Shown here piece after piece: positions 1 through 7,159 of a stretch of 59,226 nucleotides of DNA (positions are counted from its first letter, which is position 1; each line of letters starts with the position of its first letter). Where the stretch lies: the NCBI GenBank assembly GCA_900107575.1, contig FNQX01000026.1, forward strand, positions 1-59,226. The letters run 5' to 3'. This stretch comes from Lachnospiraceae bacterium NK3A20 (lineage in GTDB: Bacteria; Bacillota; Clostridia; Lachnospirales; Lachnospiraceae). Both the position numbers and the translations under genes were made by a program. Under the pieces are notes generated by a model. That model searched no databases and was not told the DNA's origin. It saw only the letters and a list, made by a program, of their open reading frames with translations.

Positions 1-696
1 TCGACATACTTCCCTTGTTCAGCCTGCCATGTCGAATCTTTTCGACATGAGCGCCAAGATCTCTTCATGGTGTCGAAGGTCCTTCGACATACTTCCCTTG
101 TTCGGCCTGCCATGTCGAATCTTTTCGACATGTGCATCCAAATCCTTTCATCCTGTCGAAGGCCTTCGACATATTCCCCTTGTGCGCACTGCCATGTCGA
201 ATCCGTTCGACATGTGCATCCAAATCCTTTCATCCTGTCGAAGGCCTTCGACATATTCCCCTTGTTCGGCCTGCCATGTCGAATCTTTTCGACATGTGCA
301 TCCAAATCCTTTCATCCTGTCGAAGGCCTTCGACATACTTTCCTTGTTCGGCCTGCCGTGTCGAATCCTTTCGACATGAGCGCCTAGATCTCTTCATGGT
401 GTCGAAGGTCCTTCGACATACTTCCCTTGTTCGGCCTGCCATGTCGAATCCTTTCGACATGTGCGCCTAGATCTCTTCATGGTGTCGAATGGCTTCGACA
501 TACTTCCCTTGTTCAGCCTGCCATGTCGAATCCTTTCGACATGTGCATCCAAATCCTTTCATCCTGTCGAAGGCCTTCGACATATTCCCCTTGTGCGCAC
601 TGCCATGTCGAAGTCTTTCGACATGAGCGTCCAGATTGCTCCATACTGTCGAACCCTTTCGACATACTCGCTGAAATTCCTTGCGCAAGTCGAAAG
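1..696. repeat. 41-bp-phased palindrome array (left)
   Basis: Inverted repeats TGTCGAA-N4-TTCGACA start at 30, 71, 113, 154, 195, 236, 277, 318, 359, 400, 442, 483, 524, 565, 606 and 647. A half-site (left arm only) is at 688 and a cut site at position 1. The step is 41 bp, and 42 only where the palindrome centre is 5 nt (71-89 and 400-418), so the spacer stays 23 bp. Two spacer classes alternate, giving an 82-83 bp higher-order unit. Arms are almost invariant while the central bases change (GGCC, TCTT, TCCT, TGGC, CCCT). No gene is supported here. It continues off the left edge. Confidence 0.97.
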
Positions 697-721
697 CCCA
701 GATGTCCAAAGCAAATGCCCG

Positions 722-750
722 GCTAGCTAAAGAAGCCCTTCTACGCTAGC
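722..750 (-). terminator. hairpin after the orphan TRAP binding-protein gene
   Basis: GCTAGC arms at 722-727 and 745-750 enclose complementary AGAAG/CTTCT segments. The hairpin lies just past the stop of the minus-strand gene and just inside the end of the left array. It lacks a clean T tract, so it may terminate weakly or simply protect the mRNA 3' end. Confidence 0.45.
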
Positions 751-765
751 ATGGCTCGGCCCTCT

Positions 766-1776
766 TCATTCCGTCTCCCTGATATCGTTCACAAGATCCA
801 TGTGGCCTGCGCAATACTGCTCGTACAAAGGCTCCACAGCCTCTTTGAACTTCTCCTTCTCGGAAGAGGAAATCTTGATCTCGCTGCAGCCGGAAGATAG
901 CACCTTCTCCTTCGCGGCATCTTCCTGCTCCTGCCAGAGACGGCGCTCATATTCCGCCGAATCTTTTGCACACTCATCAATGACAGCAAGATATTCCTCG
1001 GGAAGCTTCTCTCTCGTCGACTCGGACATGATCTGCAGCTCCGGTATCCTCGTGTGCTCATCCTCCATATAATAGGGGGCCACATTGTAGTGATCCATCG
1101 CTTCATAGCTGGACCAGTTGTTCTCCGCGCCGTCCACTTCACCTGTCTGCAACGCGGAGTATACATTCTCGAACTCAACGGGAACAGGATCTGCGCCCAG
1201 TGCACGGATGGTATCTTCCATGAGGGCAGATGGCTGTACGCGAATGGAGAGCCCCTTCATGCCCGCCAGAGAATCCACCCGTTGGACCGTGTAGAAACTT
1301 CTGACGCCGGCATCATACCAGGAGAGCGGGACAATGCCGCTGCCCTCGAAAGAAGTCATGACCTCATCTCCGATCCCGCCGTCCAGAACCCTCCACATGT
1401 GATCTCTGTCCCGGTAGAGATATGGCATCATGAGGACAACTGCCTCTTCACTGTAGTCCGTGAGCGTTGCGAGCGAGACCCTGGTGAAATCAATTCCACC
1501 GAACGTGAGCTGCTCAATCGTGGAAGTTTCATCGCCGAGCTGCGCCTCCGGGAAAATATTGATCTTCACCTTTCCGTTCGTCTTCTCTTCCACCTTGGAT
1601 GCGAAATACTGCGCGCCGCGGGTCGTCGGATACTCTTCCTTCTGATTCTCCGCATAGGACAGCACATACTGCGTACCATTGTCAGTGGGAGCCACCGATA
1701 CGCCTGCGCAGCCGGGGAGAAGAAGTGTGCCGAGCAGCGATACAATAAATCCACTTGTTATTCCGCCTCTGCTCAT
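766..1776 (-). CDS. TRAP transporter substrate-binding lipoprotein (DctP family), orphan
   Basis: Extracytoplasmic solute receptor of the TRAP (tripartite ATP-independent periplasmic) family; 336 aa, normal length. The N-terminus is a lipoprotein signal with lipobox LLPGC near residue 23, so it is probably membrane-tethered. Family landmarks are the ligand-binding arginine region SIRVQPSALM, followed by GEVDGAENNW, which matches the usual NGxxDGAE segment. The start ATG overlaps the stop of the upstream YcxB-like gene by 4 bp, implying translational coupling. No permease genes accompany it; the complete dctPQM set starts about 0.9 kb upstream in the transcription direction, beyond a terminator. 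It may feed that permease with a second substrate. The substrate cannot be read from the sequence. Confidence 0.88.
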   Translation of the reverse strand: MSRGGITSGFIVSLLGTLLLPGCAGVSVAPTDNGTQYVLSYAENQKEEYPTTRGAQYFASKVEEKTNGKVKINIFPEAQLGDETSTIEQLTFGGIDFTRVSLATLTDYSEEAVVLMMPYLYRDRDHMWRVLDGGIGDEVMTSFEGSGIVPLSWYDAGVRSFYTVQRVDSLAGMKGLSIRVQPSALMEDTIRALGADPVPVEFENVYSALQTGEVDGAENNWSSYEAMDHYNVAPYYMEDEHTRIPELQIMSESTREKLPEEYLAVIDECAKDSAEYERRLWQEQEDAAKEKVLSSGCSEIKISSSEKEKFKEAVEPLYEQYCAGHMDLVNDIRETE

Positions 1777-2279
1777 CTCACTCTTTTCTTCTGGTCCTGA
1801 AACCTTGAATACTGCGCGATCTTCCCTTCGCAGAAGGAGGCAAGCTCATCCCTCTGACTGCCCAGAATCCGGTTCGTCAGAATATACGCGTGCTGTCCGT
1901 CCGGCACGATAAGGAGCATGGTTCTCCGCTGCACGAGAGCATAGAAATCCTTCCAGGCAATGTGCTGGGAATGCTTGAAAACATGGATCTTCAGCCCCAA
2001 CTCGTCGAAGGTAAGCGTCGTATTCTCACGAATCGACAGCGCGTCACGAATGGATGAGAAATAAGTGAACAGCGGCTGGAAAACAGGAAATACCAGGAGG
2101 GCAATAACCATGATAGCTTTTCCCAGACCGTTGGTGTCAGACCATTTGGCCCATATAAGTGCAATAATCGCTGCCGTGAATACAATATTGATGACGCAGA
2201 GCCAGGAGCGGTAAATATTGCCCATGCGGTACAGGAAGTAGTCGCCCGGCGTATTGCGGAAGTTGAATTCAAATTTCAT
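1773..2279 (-). CDS. YcxB-like membrane protein
   Basis: 168 aa. Two hydrophobic segments near residues 27-45 and 55-75 are followed by a cytoplasmic domain containing LTFDELGLKI and YILTNRILGSQRDE, the pattern of YcxB-like C-terminal domains (small, PH-like, function unknown). The start overlaps the 3' end of the broken carboxymuconolactone decarboxylase reading frame, with a plausible RBS AGAGG before ATG. Its stop overlaps the next gene by 4 bp. The two intact genes and the remnant therefore form one unit. Function is not established; assignment is by resemblance only. Confidence 0.65.
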   Translation of the reverse strand: MKFEFNFRNTPGDYFLYRMGNIYRSWLCVINIVFTAAIIALIWAKWSDTNGLGKAIMVIALLVFPVFQPLFTYFSSIRDALSIRENTTLTFDELGLKIHVFKHSQHIAWKDFYALVQRRTMLLIVPDGQHAYILTNRILGSQRDELASFCEGKIAQYSRFQDQKKRVR

Positions 2280-2530
2280 GATAAACCTCTTTAGCCAGGC
2301 GGAATACCGCCCATGCCTTCGGCCAGCCTGCGTAAAATGCCATATGAGTAATGATGGCTGCCATCTCCTCTTTCGTCACGCCGTGATCTTTGGCATTCTG
2401 CAAATGATAGGTAAGGCTGCTGTCCGTGATTCCCTGTGACATCAGCGCCACTACCGCAATGATACAGCACGTCTTCACTCTGGCATCTGTTATTCTGACG
2501 CCATATCAGTTCAAAGTCAGGATATCGCAA
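2269..2530 (-). pseudogene. carboxymuconolactone decarboxylase-family gene remnant
   Basis: The frame 2269-2478 gives about 70 residues. Motifs ALMSQGITDSS, LQNAKDHGVTKEE and ITHMAFYAGWPKAW are the conserved C-terminal half of CMD/AhpD-like proteins. The only start in frame is GTG at 2478, with an in-frame TGA about 30 nt upstream and no N-terminal half. A neighbouring frame reads PDFELIW just upstream, so a frameshift plus truncation is likely. The catalytic CxxC/His half normally sits upstream and is missing. The remaining part overlaps the RBS/start of the YcxB-like gene and may persist because it carries those signals. Confidence 0.7.
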
Positions 2531-2577
2531 TTCTGACTCAACATCAAGGCGTTCTGTACGGTTACCCTTACCGGAAA

Positions 2578-2618
2578 ATATAAAACAGGCAGGCCCGGAA
2601 ACATTGTCCAGGCCCGCC
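2578..2618 (-). terminator. terminator of the dctPQM operon
   Basis: On the minus strand an 11-bp G+C-rich stem (2608-2618 with 2588-2598, G-U pairs allowed) with a 9-nt loop is followed by TGTTTTATATTTT. It lies about 45 bp after the dctM stop. Confidence 0.8.
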
Positions 2619-2661
2619 CATTTGCGGAATCCATATCAGATTGTGCTGGTGTGTCCTCACA

Positions 2662-3978
2662 TCACGGCATCGGCAGGCCACCCGTGTAGCCGAACAGCCA
2701 GGGGATAGCGAGTGAGATTGCCGGAATGAATGTGATGAGAAGGAGCGCGATTATCATCATGATATAGAATGGAATCTGCGCCTTGACCACCTTCTCCATC
2801 GGCATGTGTGCGATGGCAGAGCCGATGAACAGAACCGAACCTACCGGCGGTGTCAGAAGGCCGATACCGCAGTTCAGGACGATGATGATGCCGAACTGTA
2901 CGGGGTCGATGCCAATCGACGTTGCGATCGGGAGCAGGATCGGTGTCGCGATCAGGATGATCGGTGCCATATCCATGATCATGCCCAGAATCAAGAGGAT
3001 CAGGTTGATGAGGAGAGCTATGACGTAAGGGTTGTCCGATACGCCGGTGATCGCGTTCGCGAACAGTTCCGGCACATGGAGCATCGTCAGGCAGTAGCCG
3101 AAGAAATTCGAGGTCGCAATGAGAATCAGCACGATACTCAGGGTATCAATGCAGGAGTCGATCGCGTGCCATACGCCATTCCAGGTCAATCCCTTGTAGA
3201 CATATACTGAAATGATCAGGGAGTAAATAACCGCAATGGCTGCTGACTCTGTTGCCGTGAATTTGCCGGAAACAACGCCGACAACGACAATCAGAATGAC
3301 AGAGAGCGCCCAGATGGAGGTTCCCAGCTCTTTCAGGAGCTTCCTGCCTGAGAACTTATCACCCTTCGGGTAATGTTTCCTTTTTGAGATGATATAGGAC
3401 CCTATCATTAAAGAGCCCGCCAGAACCGCGCCCGGAAGATATCCCGCGAGGAAAAGCGAGCCCACCGAAATGCCGCCGGCGGTCGTCGCGTAGATGACCA
3501 TGTTATGAGAAGGCGGTACCAGCATGCCTTCTACGGAGGATGAAATCGTGACCGCGGTTGAGAAATCGGTATCATACCCTCTGTCGACCATCATCGGAAT
3601 CTCAAGAGAACCGAGGGACGCCGTATCTGCGGATGCCGATCCGGAAATGCCGCCGAAGAAATAGGATGCAAGGATGTTCACCATTGCAAGGCCGCCCGTC
3701 ATCCAGCCGACACACGCATCGGCGAGGTTCAATAGCTTTTCTGAAATACCGCCGGAACCCATGAGAACGCCCATCGTAATGAAGAAAGGCACCGCCATCA
3801 GCGAGAAGGAAGAGATACCTTTGACCATCTGCTGCGAGAGTGTCGCAAGCGGCAGTCCCTGATATGCGAGGCATAAAAGGGATGAGATCGCTACGGAATA
3901 CGCGATCGGGAAACGCAGGAATACCATCACGAGAAAACTCACGAGGAGGATGGCAATAGCCGCACTGTTGACTGTCAT
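2662..3978 (-). CDS. dctM: TRAP transporter large permease subunit
   Basis: 438 aa, typical for DctM/YiaN. About twelve hydrophobic segments span the chain, with family motifs such as PFFITMGVLM, GGISGSASADTA and DMAPIILIATPILLP. It forms the sodium- or proton-coupled substrate channel in the cytoplasmic membrane together with DctQ and takes ligand from the binding lipoprotein. Its ATG directly abuts the dctQ stop, and a strong terminator follows. The order dctP-dctQ-dctM is standard. Substrates of the family are usually carboxylates; the specific one is unknown. Confidence 0.95.
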   Translation of the reverse strand: MTVNSAAIAILLVSFLVMVFLRFPIAYSVAISSLLCLAYQGLPLATLSQQMVKGISSFSLMAVPFFITMGVLMGSGGISEKLLNLADACVGWMTGGLAMVNILASYFFGGISGSASADTASLGSLEIPMMVDRGYDTDFSTAVTISSSVEGMLVPPSHNMVIYATTAGGISVGSLFLAGYLPGAVLAGSLMIGSYIISKRKHYPKGDKFSGRKLLKELGTSIWALSVILIVVVGVVSGKFTATESAAIAVIYSLIISVYVYKGLTWNGVWHAIDSCIDTLSIVLILIATSNFFGYCLTMLHVPELFANAITGVSDNPYVIALLINLILLILGMIMDMAPIILIATPILLPIATSIGIDPVQFGIIIVLNCGIGLLTPPVGSVLFIGSAIAHMPMEKVVKAQIPFYIMMIIALLLITFIPAISLAIPWLFGYTGGLPMP

Positions 3979-4581
3979 TTATTTTTCCTCCTTTGTCATT
4001 GTGATGTTGCCGTCCTTTTCATGATCACCCAGGTCTTCGGTGATCTCGTTCTCCATCCCGGTCGTGATCTTGTAGCCGCAGATCGCCGCAATGTCGATGA
4101 AGATACGCTCCAGCTCGAAGAAAATCATCGCGATGCCGGCAAGCGGGATCGGGAAATACATCCAGAATCTCGACAGCCACGGCATGGAAATGTAGACACC
4201 CTTGCCGCCAATGCCGTTTGCGTACTGGAAGCCGACGATGACCATGATGAGCGCGAGCGCGAAAACAGCCAGATCAGCGATCAGATCGCTGACATGCACG
4301 ATCTTTGCCGGCAGGAACCGGTCAAATGCCGTCATGCGGATGTGCGCGTTTCTGCGGATCGCGAGTGCCGCCGAGAGCACCGCCATGTAACTCATCAGTG
4401 TCAGGATCAGCTCCTCTCCCCAGTTCGGGGCAGGGATGGCTGTGATGTAACGGGCCAGAACGATCCAGCTCGTGATGAGAATGTCGGCGATAAGGAGCAG
4501 CTTGCAGATCAGCATGAAAATCTTGTACATGAGACTGTATACAGGTTTCAGCTTCTGAACATTTTTAAAAAATGCAGGCAT
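3979..4581 (-). CDS. dctQ: TRAP transporter small permease subunit
   Basis: About 200 aa with four membrane segments and the typical WGEELILTLMSYMAVL and AIRRNAHIRM motifs, where DctQ proteins have a conserved E-E and R-x-x-x-H pattern. The frame is open to a TTG at 4608 and an ATG at 4599. The ATG at 4581 (MPAFFKN) is chosen because AAAAGGAT lies at proper RBS distance, whereas the earlier starts are poorly placed. The C-terminus is long, acidic and cytoplasmic. It partners the large permease encoded immediately downstream. Confidence 0.93.
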   Translation of the reverse strand: MPAFFKNVQKLKPVYSLMYKIFMLICKLLLIADILITSWIVLARYITAIPAPNWGEELILTLMSYMAVLSAALAIRRNAHIRMTAFDRFLPAKIVHVSDLIADLAVFALALIMVIVGFQYANGIGGKGVYISMPWLSRFWMYFPIPLAGIAMIFFELERIFIDIAAICGYKITTGMENEITEDLGDHEKDGNITMTKEEK

Positions 4582-4613
4582 GTTAATATCCTTTTCCATC
4601 TGAACCAATCACT

Positions 4614-4642
4614 CCCCGGAAGGCGTATCCTGTCTTCCGGGG
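4614..4642 (-). other. intercistronic hairpin between dctP and dctQ
   Basis: CCCCGGAAG (4614-4622) pairs perfectly with CTTCCGGGG (4634-4642), with no T tract. Such hairpins between binding-protein and permease genes usually stabilise the upstream mRNA segment so more binding protein is made. The role here is inferred. Confidence 0.75.
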
Positions 4643-4662
4643 AAGTAAACGGGTTACATCAA

Positions 4663-5841
4663 TTATTTCGCCATATCGAGAATCTGCTGGTAAACATCGG
4701 CCAGGTCGCCGGTAGCATATTCATCTGCGATCGGCTTGCAGGCTGCCTGCCATGCGCTCTTGTCATCAACGGGGATGATGTTGATGCCGTTCGCCTTGAG
4801 CTGGTCAAGAGCCTCATTCTCCTTCTCCTCAGATACCTCATGGCAGTAATCGGAAGCGATCTTGCCGGCATCCGTGATCACCTGCTGCTGGTTCGGTGTG
4901 AGCTTCTCCCAGCTCGCCTCGGAGATGATGGTCATCATAGCGCCCAGGGTGTGACCGTCCATGGTGAGGTTCGGGCCAACTTCCTGGAAGCTGTTGGAAA
5001 GGTAGTTCGCGGTCGGCTGCTCCGCGCCGTCGATCGTGCCGTTCTGCATGGAGCTGTAAATCTCAGCCATGGTAACGGGAGAAGGTGTTGCGCCGAGATT
5101 CTGTACCATGGAGGTCATGATCGGATCATTGGAGACACGGATCTTCATATCCTTCATATCATCAGGCGTGGTGATCGGCTTGTCTGCAACCGTGAAGAAA
5201 TGACGGAAGCCTTCCTCACCGAAATACAGGCCCTTAACGCCAAGGCCCATCTCAGAAGGCTCGTTCAGGAACTCCTGGCCGAGCTCGCTGTTCGCGAATG
5301 CCCAGAAGTGATCTCTGTCCTGGAACGTGTAAGGCAGAGAGAGCAGAACGGACTTCTTCGTGCCATAGGATGTCAGAGCGAATGCGGAAATACGGCAGAC
5401 ATCCACAGTGCCTGTGCCGCCGAGCATACCGTCGAGAATGTCAGCCTCAACGCCCAGAACGCCTGAGCCCTGCAGGTCGACCGTGATGGAGCCGCCGGAC
5501 ATTGCCTCCACAGCTTCCTTGAACTTCGTATCCATTGCGCCGCAGATCGTGCCCTCAATCGGGTTAACCTCAGCCATGGTCAGTGTGATTGCCGGATCTG
5601 CTGCCGCCGCGTCGTTCACTGTGAACTCCGTGTCGCTGACAGCTGCTGCCGCCTCGGTCGCTGCGCTTGTCGCGGTATCTGCCGCTTCGGTTGCTGCCGC
5701 AGTTGCAGCTGCCGCCGCTTCCGTTGTTGCATCTTGAGCGGTGGTTGCTGCCGTGTTGCTGCTGCCGGAAAGGCCACAGCCAGCTACCATGGACGCAGCC
5801 ATGACAGCGCTGATCACTGCACTGATAACTTTCTTTTTCAT
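4663..5841 (-). CDS. dctP: TRAP transporter substrate-binding lipoprotein
   Basis: 392 aa from the ATG at 5841, which has AAAGGAGG upstream; the frame extends to 5877 but without an RBS. A lipoprotein signal peptide (MKKKVISAVISAVMAAS, lipobox VAGC) is followed by an unusually long, roughly 50-residue Ala/Thr/Glu-rich linker, then a DctP domain with MKIRVSNDPI (ligand arginine) and NGTIDGAEQP. It captures the substrate outside the membrane for DctQM. It is the first gene of dctPQM, has its own promoter, and lies just downstream of the two-component genes. The linker probably acts as a flexible tether through the cell wall. Confidence 0.93.
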   Translation of the reverse strand: MKKKVISAVISAVMAASMVAGCGLSGSSNTAATTAQDATTEAAAAATAAATEAADTATSAATEAAAAVSDTEFTVNDAAAADPAITLTMAEVNPIEGTICGAMDTKFKEAVEAMSGGSITVDLQGSGVLGVEADILDGMLGGTGTVDVCRISAFALTSYGTKKSVLLSLPYTFQDRDHFWAFANSELGQEFLNEPSEMGLGVKGLYFGEEGFRHFFTVADKPITTPDDMKDMKIRVSNDPIMTSMVQNLGATPSPVTMAEIYSSMQNGTIDGAEQPTANYLSNSFQEVGPNLTMDGHTLGAMMTIISEASWEKLTPNQQQVITDAGKIASDYCHEVSEEKENEALDQLKANGINIIPVDDKSAWQAACKPIADEYATGDLADVYQQILDMAK

Positions 5842-5903
5842 GATAATGTATCCTCCTTTGAATATCCCGCGGAACAACCGCAGGCCCCTTCTGTTACAGA
5901 TAA

Positions 5904-5932
5904 ATTATAGAGAAAACAAAGCAGGCAGAAAA
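5904..5932 (-). promoter_or_regulatory. promoter for dctPQM
   Basis: Minus strand: perfect -10 TATAAT (5904-5909), 17-bp spacer, weak -35 TTTTCT (5927-5932). A weak -35 suits a promoter needing an activator, here plausibly the AraC-type response regulator encoded just upstream. No operator was identified. Confidence 0.6.
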
Positions 5933-5991
5933 TAGCAATATTTTCATATCGCAGGTAAAATCTTGTCCTCTTTCGTGCAAATTGCGCAGAT

Positions 5992-6025
5992 AAAAAAGTC
6001 TGAAGCAAAATACGCCGCAGACTTT
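5992..6025 (-). terminator. terminator after the response-regulator gene
   Basis: Minus strand: AAAGTCTG pairs with CAGACTTT followed by TTTAT. It separates the regulator transcript from the dctPQM promoter. Confidence 0.8.
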
Positions 6026-6124
6026 GCACGATCCGTTGATGGAATAAGGTGTATTTTTGTGGATAATAGACGAGATGGCAGACTATTTGCGTGCAGCTGG
6101 TCGTTGTCACACCGCGCTGTGCCG

Positions 6125-6162
6125 GGGCATGCCCACATCGCAATGTGAGTCAGGGCATGCCC
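6125..6162. repeat. paired GGGCATGCCC palindromes forming a long hairpin
   Basis: Two copies of the self-complementary GGGCATGCCC (6125-6134 and 6153-6162) flank an ACAT/ATGT inner stem. The pair can fold as one hairpin or two small cruciforms. It lies between the response-regulator stop and its terminator. Confidence 0.7.
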
Positions 6163-6185
6163 GCGCCGCAGCTCGAGACAAGTAT

Positions 6186-7070
6186 TCACAAGTGCCTGCT
6201 CCGATAGTCCTTGGGGCTAAGCCCTGTGATCCTGCGGAATACCTTGGCGAAATAGTTCGGGTCCGGATAGCCGACCGCGGTGCCGATTTCCGCGATCGAG
6301 AGCCTCTCCTCTCTCATCAGCTCCTCTGCCTTCCGGATACGGTAATCCGTCAGATAGGTGATGAAACTGCGACCGAAATACTGTTTGAACAGCTTGCAGA
6401 AATATGCCTCCGAGTAACCGAAGTGGGAAGAGATCTCCTGCACCGACAGGTTGTCCATGTAATGCCTGCTGATGTAGTCATGCATCTCTGTCTCAAGCAG
6501 TCCGGCCTGCGGCGCGGTCTCGCCCCGCATATACGTCACACTCGAGGCTGCGGCTCCTGCCAGGTGCTCTCCCGCTGCACGCGAATCCCTCTGTATGCCA
6601 TTGCTGTCATCAGGCATAAAACCTGCCGAACGGCCTTCCGTGACATTCTCTCCCGCTCCGGCCTGCTGCCCGCCGCCTACCCTTGTGTCGCTCGCATCCA
6701 AAAGGTGCATGGCTTCCAGTACCGCCGCCTGCAGCTCCCCGTCGGCGCAGGGTTTTAAGAGATAGTCCAGCGCGTGAATCGTGATCGCCCGCTTGGCATA
6801 GGCGAATTCATCGAAGGCCGTGAGGAAGATAATGTTCGCCTTCCTGTCGTTCTCCCGGATCATCTCTGCCGCCTTCAGACCGCTGACCCCGGGCATCTCA
6901 ATATCCAGGATCAGAATCTGCGGCCTCTCCTTCTCGTACAACTCCAGGACCTCTCGCCCATTGGCCGCCTCAAACACCTCAATATTCTCTTCCGGAAAAT
7001 CCCTCAGCAGCCTTTTGTGAAGGACCTTCCTCTCGATGACCTCGTCATCCGCGATCAGTATCTTGTACAT
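6186..7070 (-). CDS. response regulator, receiver plus AraC-type DNA-binding domain (YesN-like)
   Basis: 294 aa. Receiver domain at about 1-120 with acidic pair DD (8-9), phospho-acceptor D56 in LILDIEMPG, T in LTAFDEF and K in DYLLKP. A Ser/Gly/Ala-rich linker of about 65 residues follows, then an AraC helix-turn-helix pair at roughly 190-292 (EISSHFGYSEAYFCKLFKQYFG and IAEIGTAVGYPDPNYFAKVFRR, both family-typical). It is the cognate partner of the kinase encoded immediately upstream. The position next to dctPQM suggests it activates TRAP transporter genes in response to an extracellular ligand. The target is inferred, not shown. Confidence 0.93.
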   Translation of the reverse strand: MYKILIADDEVIERKVLHKRLLRDFPEENIEVFEAANGREVLELYEKERPQILILDIEMPGVSGLKAAEMIRENDRKANIIFLTAFDEFAYAKRAITIHALDYLLKPCADGELQAAVLEAMHLLDASDTRVGGGQQAGAGENVTEGRSAGFMPDDSNGIQRDSRAAGEHLAGAAASSVTYMRGETAPQAGLLETEMHDYISRHYMDNLSVQEISSHFGYSEAYFCKLFKQYFGRSFITYLTDYRIRKAEELMREERLSIAEIGTAVGYPDPNYFAKVFRRITGLSPKDYRSRHL

Positions 7071-7088
7071 CTCTCATACCTGTTTGAT

Positions 7089-7142
7089 CTTTTACCCGGT
7101 ACCACTTATTTTGCGACACTCTTGCGAGAAATCCGCGAAGGC
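7089..7142 (-). repeat. 54-bp dispersed element, copy 1
   Basis: Read on the minus strand it aligns without gaps, about 70 percent by eye, to 54383-54436 on the plus strand; both contain CGCAAAATA. It sits between the kinase stop and the regulator start. Its edge overlaps a perfect 10-bp-arm hairpin (GCGAGAAATC at 7124-7133 with GATTTCTCGC at 7143-7152), which recurs in near form at 9490-9513. Confidence 0.6.
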
Positions 7143-7159
7143 GATTTCTCGCGAGAGGG

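Noticed and set aside
1-696. CRISPR array
   Set aside because: The repeated word is an 18-bp palindrome, spacers are only 23 bp and fall into two recurring classes rather than being unique, and no cas genes are present.
29-726. Several open frames of 60-116 codons through the left array, repeating peptides such as SFHPVEGLRH
   Set aside because: They follow the DNA repeat in multiple frames on both strands, lack RBS and change frame every 82-83 bp; best explained as chance openness of a repeated sequence.
4021-5466. 481-codon open frame on the plus strand opposite dctQ/dctP
   Set aside because: Shadow of the G+C-rich coding strand; the minus-strand genes are clear family members with RBS and motifs.
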